Assembly: GCF_900078395.1 (NCBI RefSeq)
Contig: NZ_FKLA01000009.1
Location: forward strand, 347,305 to 411,304
Source of the DNA: Anaerotruncus rubiinfantis
GTDB lineage: Bacteria > Bacillota > Clostridia > Oscillospirales > Ruminococcaceae
DNA length: 64,000 nucleotides
Direction: 5' to 3'
Shown here: positions 7,176-13,951 of the stretch, piece after piece
Layout: every line of letters begins with the position of its first letter
Numbering within the stretch: the stretch's first letter is position 1
Position numbers and translations under genes: made by a program
Notes under the pieces: generated by a model
Told to the model about the DNA's origin: nothing
Databases searched by the model: none
What the model saw: the letters and a program-made list of their open reading frames with translations, nothing else

Positions 7176-7722
7176 CGGCTGGCCGCGCGGCGGCGCGCCC
7201 CCCCTGCATGAACGCCTCGGTGTCGAGAAAGTCGGCGTCCACCAGGCAGGAAAAGAGCATACGCGCCCAGAAGGACGCGGTGAATCCCCCCTGTCCGAGG
7301 ATACGCGGCGCTGTGAATACCGGCTTTTGCAGCGTTACCTCCGCGGCAAACGCATCGTAAGGCGCGACATGCTTTTTGAGCCGGCCGGACAGGGTGGGCC
7401 GGTCATCGGTATCTCCCCGGTCGCCGCCGTCCGGCATGCCCCCGTGATGTCCGGCGGCGCAGTAGGCCGGGAGCGCGCCGCATAGGCGGTTCACCTCCTG
7501 CGCGCCCGCGGTCGCGTGGTCGGTCGTCAGATTGGAGCCTCGGATGCGCTTTTGGAAGGCGTCCGAATACTTCCCAATATCGTGCGCCATGCCAAGCAGA
7601 TAGGCCAGTCTGTCCGCGCCAAAAGGAGCGGCGAAAGCCGCGGCGCGCTCAGCTGTGCCGCGCAGATGGCTATGGAGGGATTGTTCGCGGCCATCCTTGG
7701 TGCGGTGAGCAATGAATAACAC
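7114..7722 (-). CDS. cas3'': Cas3'' HD nuclease part of type I-C Cas3, out of frame with the helicase
   Basis: A GTG start at 7722, 7 nt after GGAGG, opens a 202-residue frame. It has the HD nuclease motifs LLGMAHDIGKYSDAFQKR, DHATAGAQ and AGHHGGMPD. True Cas3 similarity continues to about ADFLDTEAFMQGG. After a run of seven G (minus strand; 7198-7204) the frame slips into an unrelated tail (RAAARPADGR and beyond) and stops at 7114 inside the helicase frame. HD plus helicase lengths add up to a normal I-C Cas3 of about 730 residues. Either this is a mutation, a sequencing error at the homopolymer, or functional slippage. Confidence 0.88.
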   Translation of the reverse strand: MLFIAHRTKDGREQSLHSHLRGTAERAAAFAAPFGADRLAYLLGMAHDIGKYSDAFQKRIRGSNLTTDHATAGAQEVNRLCGALPAYCAAGHHGGMPDGGDRGDTDDRPTLSGRLKKHVAPYDAFAAEVTLQKPVFTAPRILGQGGFTASFWARMLFSCLVDADFLDTEAFMQGGRAAARPADGRRPAAGPAECLHHSLVGC

Positions 7723-7753
7723 GATTTTACCTCCAGGTATTTATTTCATTTTT

Positions 7754-7782
7754 ATTATACAATATTTACCAAAAAATAACAA
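7754..7782 (-). promoter_or_regulatory. promoter of the cas3 transcription unit
   Basis: On the minus strand, TTGTTA (7782-7777), a 17-nt spacer and TATAAT (7759-7754) lie upstream of the GTG at 7722. cas3 thus has a promoter separate from the cas5-cas2 operon. I find no copy of the CreR target seed here. Confidence 0.65.
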
Positions 7783-7862
7783 CAATTTATAAAAAATATA
7801 GGAAAAAATAATATAAATGGGAGGAAGATTTAAGATTATGATAAATTATATTTTATCGTACA

Positions 7863-7942
7863 CAGAGGGACAATGGCTCTGCGGCATTTTCTCCCCAAAA
7901 GCCGCAAAAGGCTGCCCGCTTCCCGGCTGGCGGCCTTTTTTT
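7863..7942 (+). ncRNA. candidate small RNA with three consecutive hairpins
   Basis: Between the divergent cas3'' and cis-prenyltransferase genes the plus strand holds CAGAG/CTCTG (7863-7881), GCGGC/GCCGC (7881-7905) and a terminator stem AAAAGGCTGCC / GGCGGCCTTTT (7906-7939) followed by T residues. No plus-strand gene precedes this terminator, and the next gene has its own promoter downstream, so a short transcript ending here is the simplest reading. No clear -35/-10 pair was found in the AT-rich sequence upstream. It matches no RNA family I recognise. Confidence 0.35.
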
Positions 7943-7953
7943 ACGTTTTCCTG

Positions 7954-7982
7954 TTTTCATCTGTCGAAAGAGATGGTATAAT
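7954..7982 (+). promoter_or_regulatory. promoter of the cis-prenyltransferase gene
   Basis: TTTTCA (7954-7959), a 17-nt spacer, then TATAAT (7977-7982), about 30 bp before the TTG start. Confidence 0.6.
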
Positions 7983-8012
7983 CATTACATATAGAATGAA
8001 GAGGGTGATCGT

Positions 8013-8651
8013 TTGAGAATTCCGAAACATATCGGCATTATCCCGGATGGGAACCGGCGCTGGGCTTCTGGACAGGGCCGGGAAAAAGACGAGGGGTATG
8101 CCTTTGGGCTGAAGCCTGGCCTGGAGCTTCTGCGGCTTGCAAAGGAGGCCGGGGTAGAAGAGATTACCTATTATGGATTTACCACCGACAACTGCAAACG
8201 TCCGGCCAAACAGTTTGCCGCGTTTTCCAAGGCCTGTGTGGACGCGGTGCAGCTAATTGCGCAGGAGGGCGTTTCGCTGCTGGTCTGCGGCAACACCGAA
8301 TCTCAGAACTTCCCACCCATACTGCGTAAATATACCACCCGCACCGAAATCGCCGGCGGTGGGATCAAGCTGAACTTCCTGGTGAATTATGGCTGGGAAT
8401 GGGATCTTTCAGCGCTTTATGACGGGAAAAAGAACGGGAAACTCATCGAAAACCTGCATAGCAGCGACATATCCCGGATTGACCTGGTGATCCGCTGGGG
8501 CGGGATGCGCAGACTTTCGGGCTTTTTGCCGGTACAGGCGGTCTATGCGGACTTTTATGTGGTGGACAGCCTCTGGCCGGATTTCACGGCGCAGGATTTT
8601 TATGATGCGCTCAATTGGTATCAGAAGCAGGATGTAACGCTGGGCGGCTAA
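8013..8651 (+). CDS. short cis-prenyltransferase (UppS-like undecaprenyl diphosphate synthase family)
   Basis: A TTG start after GAGGGTGATCG opens a 212-residue protein with the family signatures HIGIIPDGNRRWA (catalytic Asp, FPP binding), ITYYGFTTDNCKRP (FS/GF-T-N-xRP region), LNFLVNYG and the C-terminal RWGGMRRLSGFLP with YADFYV (isoprenyl diphosphate binding). Cis-prenyltransferases condense isopentenyl units into polyprenyl carriers. It is about 30-40 residues shorter than typical UppS. The Asn in FTTDNCKRP replaces the usual ENW context, so it may be a paralogue with a different chain length rather than the main cell-wall enzyme. It stands alone with its own promoter. Confidence 0.85.
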   Translation: MRIPKHIGIIPDGNRRWASGQGREKDEGYAFGLKPGLELLRLAKEAGVEEITYYGFTTDNCKRPAKQFAAFSKACVDAVQLIAQEGVSLLVCGNTESQNFPPILRKYTTRTEIAGGGIKLNFLVNYGWEWDLSALYDGKKNGKLIENLHSSDISRIDLVIRWGGMRRLSGFLPVQAVYADFYVVDSLWPDFTAQDFYDALNWYQKQDVTLGG

Positions 8652-8832
8652 AGACGGCCTTCCCGGAACGCCGCCCAGCCTGCGCTGCGCGGCGTTCTCA
8701 GGAGCGCGCTGATGGCGCGGCGGCCGTTCGAAGGGGATTACATACCCCCTTCGCATCCCCCGTGGGGAGCCATCTGCGATGGCCCGCCGCCCTTGGCGGC
8801 GGATTTGGGATAAGGAGTGCTTCGCACGATTA
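8652..8832. other. GC-rich non-coding stretch with short inverted repeats
   Basis: No supported gene. The sequence has several short GC-rich inverted repeats (for example around 8680-8700 and GCCGCC/GGCGGC near 8786-8801) and an odd segment with AAGGGG and CCCCTT near 8730-8750. It could be a degenerate repeat element, but no second copy was noticed in the window. Confidence 0.3.
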
Positions 8833-8868
8833 AAAACAGGGGACAGGCAACCGCCTGTCCCCTGTTTT
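8833..8868 (+). terminator. intrinsic terminator
   Basis: A perfect 16-bp stem (8833-8848 with 8853-8868), loop AACC, with A-rich and T-rich flanks. It ends transcription from the 8013 gene. Confidence 0.8.
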
Positions 8869-9056
8869 GTCGATTTTACACAAGAGAAATTTTGAAAAGA
8901 AGGCAAGTTTCACAAACATTTGATAAAAAAGAATGAAAGAATGAAAATCGGCGATTTAGGAGGATTTGCAGTATGTTTGCGAGGGGTTTATCCGGCTTAA
9001 ATCTTTTATTCTTCGGAAATCTCCCGATAACTCGGCGTACGTCAATATATCTCCAA

Positions 9057-9085
9057 TTGAAGGGGAGGCGCCCCGGGAGTATACT
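9057..9085 (+). promoter_or_regulatory. promoter of the histidine kinase/response regulator pair
   Basis: TTGAAG (9057-9062), a 17-nt spacer, then TATACT (9080-9085). The start near 9092 places the long upstream reading frame (from 8966) outside the transcript and supports the ATG at 9167. Confidence 0.65.
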
Positions 9086-9117
9086 GACTACAGAAAGGGA
9101 AAACGACCAAGAAAGAT

Positions 9118-9152
9118 CCGGACAGGGAAGCCCTTCCACCTTCCCTGTCCGG
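9118..9152 (+). promoter_or_regulatory. perfect 13-bp hairpin in the 5' untranslated region
   Basis: CCGGACAGGGAAG (9118-9130) pairs exactly with CTTCCCTGTCCGG (9140-9152) around a 9-nt loop, ending 14 nt before the ATG. There is no T-run, so it is not a normal terminator. It may bind a regulator or tune translation. Confidence 0.5.
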
Positions 9153-9166
9153 CACGGTGGAAGAAT

Positions 9167-11077
9167 ATGCTGAAAACACTCAAGAGTAAGGTGTCGCTCG
9201 TCTATATCAGCCTGGTGGTGATCATCGTCCTGTTGGGAATCTACTCCCTGATGAGCATGTATCAGATCAGCAAGGCGGTCGACAATCTGATTGTCACAAA
9301 TTACAACAGTATCCAGCGTCTGGACCAGATGAAAGAGGCGCTCAATACGCAGAATGCCATCCTTTTAGACTATTTTTATACACAGGATCAGGCGGTGGCG
9401 CGCTCCAAATATCAGGAGCAGATGGAAATTTTTGAAACCAACTGCCAAAAGGAATACAACACAATCATCATCCCGCGTGAGATGGAGATGATCACCAACA
9501 TCAAAACCACCTACGACGATTTTACCGCCATGCTTCCAGAAATGCTCAAAGCGGGCGGGCAGGAGAAAGAATACCGTTATTACACCGAAAAGGTAGTCCC
9601 CAAGATTGCGGAAGTGAAGGCCGCGATGGGCGAGCTGGTCGCTTCCAATGAGACAGCGCTCTTCGCCCGCAAACAGGAAGCAAAAGACGTCGTCCAGCAT
9701 TCGACCTTCATGCTTTCGCTCATTTTCCTGCTGGCGGTGGCTATCAGCTTCTTCACTTCGCGGATGTATACCGATAAGCTCTTTAAACCGCTTTATGAGA
9801 TCACCCAAAACCTGCGGGCGGTCCGGCAGGGCAATATGAACCGCAAATCGAACGTCAAGACTGAGGATGAATTAGGGGTGCTGGCCGCAGAATTCAACAA
9901 CATGACCCAGCGGCTGATGGAATTTGAACAGAGCACCATGGGCGAACTGCTGGGCGAGCGCAACCGGACCTTCGCGATTGTGCGCAGCATCACCGAACCG
10001 ATGGTCATCCTTGACCGCGAATCGAAAGTAACCCTGACAAACCAGTCGTTTGAGCGGCTGTTTGGCATCCCGATGGAAGACGCGGTTGGCCGCCATTTCC
10101 TGGAGGTTGTCTGGCAGAGCCGGCTCAACGAATTTTCCAAAGTGGATTACAGATCCCATACATATTCTGAGCAGGTCGTCCGGTTGGGAAACGGCGAAAA
10201 TGCCAAATTTTTCAACGTCATGGTGACTCCGCTCGATTATGACGGGAAGGTGGGTCCCGATGCGGCGATCATCGTGCTTTACGATATTACGGCGCTCAAA
10301 GCCCTCGACCGCAAACGCAGCGACTTTATCGCCACCATTTCCCACGAGTTCAAAACCCCGCTCACATCGATCGTCATGGGGATCGATCTTCTGGAGAGCG
10401 ATGCGGTCGGGAAACTGACCGGCGACCAGCAGGAGATCGTCGGGACTCTGCGGGAGGACAGCGAACGGCTCTGCAACCTGGTCAGCGACCTGCTGGAGCT
10501 CTCGCGAATCGAATCCTCCAGTACGATTTACCACTATGAACCCTGTAGGATTGAAGAGATCATACAGGAACCTCTTCGGCAATTCGGGCCGCTCGCCAAA
10601 AATGGCGGCGTGGCCCTTGCAAGTGAATTGGAGCAGGGACTGCCAGCCATTTCGGCGGATCCCGCGAAAATCACATGGGTTATCAACAACCTGCTTTCCA
10701 ACGCGGTGAAATACACCAAGGAAGGCGATTCCATCACGGTGCGCGCCTATGCGGACGCGGACCATATCACAGTGGAGGTGGAAGATACCGGCGTCGGCAT
10801 CCCAAAGGAATACCTGGAGCGCATCTTTGACAAATATGTCCAGGTCACCAGCTATGATCTGGAGATGCGCGGAAGCGGACTCGGCCTTGCGGTCGCACGC
10901 AGCATCATTGCCGCACACGGCGGCAGAATCTGGTGCGAAAGCGAAATGGATCACGGCAGCAAATTCATCTTCACGCTGCCGGTTTCACCGAAAGGAGGAC
11001 GGGACGATGAAAAAGGTACTGGTCGTGGACGACACGAAGAATATCCGGCTGATGCTGACGAAATGCTTAGAGATTGA
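9167..11077 (+). CDS. membrane sensor histidine kinase with HAMP and PAS domains
   Basis: The 636-residue protein starts MLKTLKSKV. It has a first membrane helix (about 9-30), an extracellular helical sensor (about 31-175, four-helix-bundle style), a second helix (about 178-200) and HAMP. A PAS domain follows (about 275-375, MVILDRESKVTLTNQSF). HisKA has FIATISHEFKTPLTS with phospho-acceptor His393. The ATPase domain has NNLLSNAVKYTKE, DTGVGIP and GSGLGLAVARSI. A weak GGTGGA ribosome binding site precedes the ATG. The 3' end overlaps the next gene by 71 bp. Its sensor ligand is unknown. Confidence 0.9.
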   Translation: MLKTLKSKVSLVYISLVVIIVLLGIYSLMSMYQISKAVDNLIVTNYNSIQRLDQMKEALNTQNAILLDYFYTQDQAVARSKYQEQMEIFETNCQKEYNTIIIPREMEMITNIKTTYDDFTAMLPEMLKAGGQEKEYRYYTEKVVPKIAEVKAAMGELVASNETALFARKQEAKDVVQHSTFMLSLIFLLAVAISFFTSRMYTDKLFKPLYEITQNLRAVRQGNMNRKSNVKTEDELGVLAAEFNNMTQRLMEFEQSTMGELLGERNRTFAIVRSITEPMVILDRESKVTLTNQSFERLFGIPMEDAVGRHFLEVVWQSRLNEFSKVDYRSHTYSEQVVRLGNGENAKFFNVMVTPLDYDGKVGPDAAIIVLYDITALKALDRKRSDFIATISHEFKTPLTSIVMGIDLLESDAVGKLTGDQQEIVGTLREDSERLCNLVSDLLELSRIESSSTIYHYEPCRIEEIIQEPLRQFGPLAKNGGVALASELEQGLPAISADPAKITWVINNLLSNAVKYTKEGDSITVRAYADADHITVEVEDTGVGIPKEYLERIFDKYVQVTSYDLEMRGSGLGLAVARSIIAAHGGRIWCESEMDHGSKFIFTLPVSPKGGRDDEKGTGRGRHEEYPADADEMLRD

Positions 11078-11573
11078 CGGCTATCAGGTGCAGACAGCGG
11101 CGAATGGCCGCGAGGGTTATGAAGCGATCTGCACAGGAAAGTTCGATCTGATTTTCCTCGATATCAAGCTGCCCGAGCTCAGTGGAACCGAGGTGCTGCG
11201 CAAAATCCGCGCACGCGGTATTGGAACCCCGGTCATCATCATCACGGCTTATCCGACCGTGAAAAACGCAGTGGAATGCACTCAGCTGGGCACAATGGCC
11301 TATCTGCAAAAACCGTTTACCGCCGACCGGCTGCGGTCGGTGCTTGAAGGGCTTTCGCTGGACGCACAGCGCAGAAGCGGGCTGCGGGAAGAGGTCGGCC
11401 GGTTGCTGAAGGACGGCGACGGGCAGACAGCGCTCGGCAAGCTCAAGGCGGCGCTGGCGCAGTCGCCGGCGGACCCGCAGATCTATCAGCTGCTGGCGGA
11501 TGCTTATGAACAGCTTGGCGACCCCCAGACGGCGGAAAAATTCCGTCGGGCGGCAGAAGTATTTGATACCTAA
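11007..11573 (+). CDS. response regulator: receiver domain plus TPR-like tail, no DNA-binding domain
   Basis: The ATG at 11007 follows AAAGGAGG by 8 nt. Residues 1-120 are a receiver with the acidic pair DD (8-9), phospho-acceptor Asp52 (FLDIKLPELSG), the Thr switch (IIITAYPTV) and Lys (YLQKPF). The tail (about 130-188) looks like one to two TPR helix pairs (LKAALAQSPADPQIYQLLADAY). The output is therefore probably protein-protein contact rather than transcription. It is co-transcribed with the kinase, its presumed partner. Confidence 0.88.
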   Translation: MKKVLVVDDTKNIRLMLTKCLEIDGYQVQTAANGREGYEAICTGKFDLIFLDIKLPELSGTEVLRKIRARGIGTPVIIITAYPTVKNAVECTQLGTMAYLQKPFTADRLRSVLEGLSLDAQRRSGLREEVGRLLKDGDGQTALGKLKAALAQSPADPQIYQLLADAYEQLGDPQTAEKFRRAAEVFDT

Positions 11574-11732
11574 GGCGATTTTGCCAATCGCGCTTCTTCC
11601 CTAGCGGCAGAAGAGGCGGCAGGCATGAGCATAGGGTGACTTCCCGGATCCGGAACGGGAAAACGCCCGGAAATCTATCCGAAAACCAAACACACAGAGC
11701 GATTGCACCAAAATTGAGAAAGGGAGAGCATT

Positions 11733-12344
11733 ATGAATCAGATTTTGAAAGAAAGACTTCGCGAAAACGAGCAGGTTGTCTGGCAGGGAAAACCGGAAGA
11801 CATCAAGCTTTTTGAAAAACCGTTCCCCGGAAGGATCTTCACCATGTGGGCAGTCAGCGTGCTGCTTCTGGTATTCACCGGCTGGTACAGCTTCAGCTAC
11901 GGCCCGGCCAAAGAACTCGAGCCAACCCTCCTGCGTAATGTGGGCATCTTCTGCACTGTGCTTGCCGCCTACATCGCGGTTTCCCCGTTCCTGGCCATCC
12001 GCAAGATGCATAACAAAGTTGCATACTGCATCACCACCGAACGTTTCATTGCCTATACCCCGAACAGCAAAAGCCCCCGCTTCCAGTTCCGTGAGTTCGA
12101 CGATTTCACCGAAGTGACCGTTGAGAAGCTCAGCACCGGCAAGTACAACATGTACATTGGACCGATCTCCAAGGGACTGCGTGGGCGCAGCCGCGATGGC
12201 GTCATCAACTACAACGACACCATGAAAATGGATCCGCTGGTATTCACCAGCATCTCCGACCCGCAGGGCGCGTGCGCTTGCCTGCCGGATCACATCACCA
12301 TCCACGGCGATGATGTTAAAATGCTTTCTTCGAATGCCGCATAA
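11733..12344 (+). CDS. membrane protein with PH-like domain
   Basis: A 203-residue protein (MNQILKERLRENEQVVWQGKP) has two hydrophobic helices at about 36-53 and 66-86. They are followed by a beta-rich region (YCITTERFIAYTP, FREFDDFTEVTVEKL, YNMYIGP) typical of bacterial PH (bPH) domain membrane proteins. The E-x-V-x-W-x-G-K-P start is also common in that group. Function is unknown. It is a single gene with a GGGAGAG ribosome binding site and a terminator behind it. Confidence 0.6.
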   Translation: MNQILKERLRENEQVVWQGKPEDIKLFEKPFPGRIFTMWAVSVLLLVFTGWYSFSYGPAKELEPTLLRNVGIFCTVLAAYIAVSPFLAIRKMHNKVAYCITTERFIAYTPNSKSPRFQFREFDDFTEVTVEKLSTGKYNMYIGPISKGLRGRSRDGVINYNDTMKMDPLVFTSISDPQGACACLPDHITIHGDDVKMLSSNAA

Positions 12345-12363
12345 ATGTTCCAACAGGGAACGA

Positions 12364-12411
12364 GAGCAAAGTAGCAGGAGCGACCGAAAGGTCGCTCCTG
12401 CTGCTTTGCTC
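12364..12411. terminator. strong bidirectional terminator
   Basis: A long stem with a GAAA loop (12364-12385 with 12390-12411, one mismatch) lies between the PH-like gene (plus) and the convergent permease operon (minus). Confidence 0.85.
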
Positions 12412-12574
12412 CTTTCGCGTCCAAGCGCGCGGCCGCCGGATTTTACAGCATCGGGTTTGGCGCAAACAGATGCCATCCGGACAGGGCGCCACGATCAGGA
12501 TGCAGATGAACGGGAGAACTGAAAGCGGCCTTGGGATTTTACGGCTGCGGACCGGAGATGGATCACAGCCGTGG

Positions 12575-13951
12575 TCAATCATGTTTGATTGCCTCCAGCG
12601 CCGGGATGCGAACCGCTTTGTTAGCGGGGTAATAGCCGGATCCCAACCCGATGAGAGCGGAAAACAGCAGTGCAAACAGCGCCAGCCAAGGCGGTATCAC
12701 CGACATGCGCGTCCCCTGTTCGTTCAGGATGGATATCGCAGCGGACAGGGAAGTTACAGCGGCCCGGTTGGCCAAGAGGTTCATGGCGGCCGAGATGAGC
12801 AGGCTCAGGATCACACCGATCACCCCGCCCGAAAACCCGATAAGGCCCGCCTCCAAAAGAAAAACGGAGCGCACATCCCGGACAAAGCATCCCAGCGACT
12901 TCATGACGCCGATTTCGCGGGTGCGTTCGGTGATGGACATGATCATCGTGTTGGTGATGCCGAGCGCCGCGACCAATAATGAGATGGCGCCCAGCCCCCC
13001 CAGCATCATCTGTTTCTGACGGGCCTCCTTTTCCATCGGTTTGCGGATGCTCTCCATCGAGCTGGTGCGGAAGCCCATCTCCTTGATGGCTTTTTCCACC
13101 GGTTCCACATCCTGAATAGAGCGCACCTTTACCAGCACCGTCTGGAAGCCTTTTTTTGTATCCGCTTTCTTTCCGGCGGCCCTGCGGGCCTGATCCAGCA
13201 GCTGCTCCAGATCCTGAATGCGCATGACCACGCCCTGAGAAGTCTCAAAGCCCTTTCCGTAATCCTCCTTCATCCGGCCGGAAAAGGTGAGCTTCTGGTT
13301 GGATTTCTTCTCATCGCCGGTTTCCAGCTCGAGCGGCGTCTTTTCCGCACTGAAAAAAGGGGTGGGCTTTTGCGGGCTTTCCGCGGCGCCGGATGGATCT
13401 TCCGCCAGAAACATGCCGCCATAAAGATCCACCGTGTTGCGGTCTTCCGGCCGCTTTGTATCCGCAAAGCCGTATTCAAAATCCTGCCCCACCAGGACGG
13501 CGAACGCCTGTTTGCCGAGGTATTCCCCCTCGGTGAGCTGGTAGCCGAGCGCTTCCAGCGCCTCCGGGGCAAGGCCGACCACTTCCAGCCAGGTGCTGAT
13601 ATACCGACGGTTTTGGCCTGCATAGAGCTGGAGGGGCACATTTTCCGCTGTCAGCTTGGGTGAGGCCACCTCAACCTGGGAAAGCTGCTTGATTTTTTGT
13701 ACCGCGCGGCTGTCAAGCCGCGGGCTGCTTTTCCCTTTCCCGGCAGGGGTTACGGTGATGATGGTAAGATCCCCCATCTCCGAGAGCATTTTTTCCTGGG
13801 ATTCCTTCATCCCCACACCGATGGAGATCATGATGACAATTGCGCAGCAGCCCACCACCACGCCCAGGATGGTCAGCATGGTACGCGCCCGGTGCCGGAA
13901 GAGATTTTTCACGCACATGCGGATGAGGTCACTGCGTTTCATCTTTGCCAT
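12575..13951 (-). CDS. ABC transporter permease, FtsX/MacB family
   Basis: The 458-residue protein has an N-terminal membrane helix (TMLTILGVVVGCCAIVIMI), a large extracytoplasmic MacB_PCD-like domain (about 45-325) and the three C-terminal helices of the FtsX domain (LGGLGAISLLVAALGITN, VFLLEAGLIGFSGGVIGVIL, WLALFALLFSALIGLGSGYYP). Such permeases do not transport through a channel. They couple ATP hydrolysis to mechanical work on periplasmic or cell-surface partners. It overlaps the CARDB-like gene by 23 bp and shares its operon with the ATPase at 15737. Confidence 0.88.
   Translation of the reverse strand: MAKMKRSDLIRMCVKNLFRHRARTMLTILGVVVGCCAIVIMISIGVGMKESQEKMLSEMGDLTIITVTPAGKGKSSPRLDSRAVQKIKQLSQVEVASPKLTAENVPLQLYAGQNRRYISTWLEVVGLAPEALEALGYQLTEGEYLGKQAFAVLVGQDFEYGFADTKRPEDRNTVDLYGGMFLAEDPSGAAESPQKPTPFFSAEKTPLELETGDEKKSNQKLTFSGRMKEDYGKGFETSQGVVMRIQDLEQLLDQARRAAGKKADTKKGFQTVLVKVRSIQDVEPVEKAIKEMGFRTSSMESIRKPMEKEARQKQMMLGGLGAISLLVAALGITNTMIMSITERTREIGVMKSLGCFVRDVRSVFLLEAGLIGFSGGVIGVILSLLISAAMNLLANRAAVTSLSAAISILNEQGTRMSVIPPWLALFALLFSALIGLGSGYYPANKAVRIPALEAIKHD

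Noticed and set aside
7741..7870. Second CreR target at the cas3 promoter
   Set aside because: No TTC-adjacent match to the guide seed (TGAGAxAG) could be found in this AT-rich region.
8680..8835. Possible mobile-element remnant after the cis-prenyltransferase
   Set aside because: There is no transposase, terminal inverted repeat, target duplication or second copy in the window, only GC-rich short hairpins.
8966..9166. 67-residue N-terminal extension of the first histidine kinase
   Set aside because: A good promoter (9057-9085) lies inside it, and the transmembrane sensor starts at the ATG 9167.
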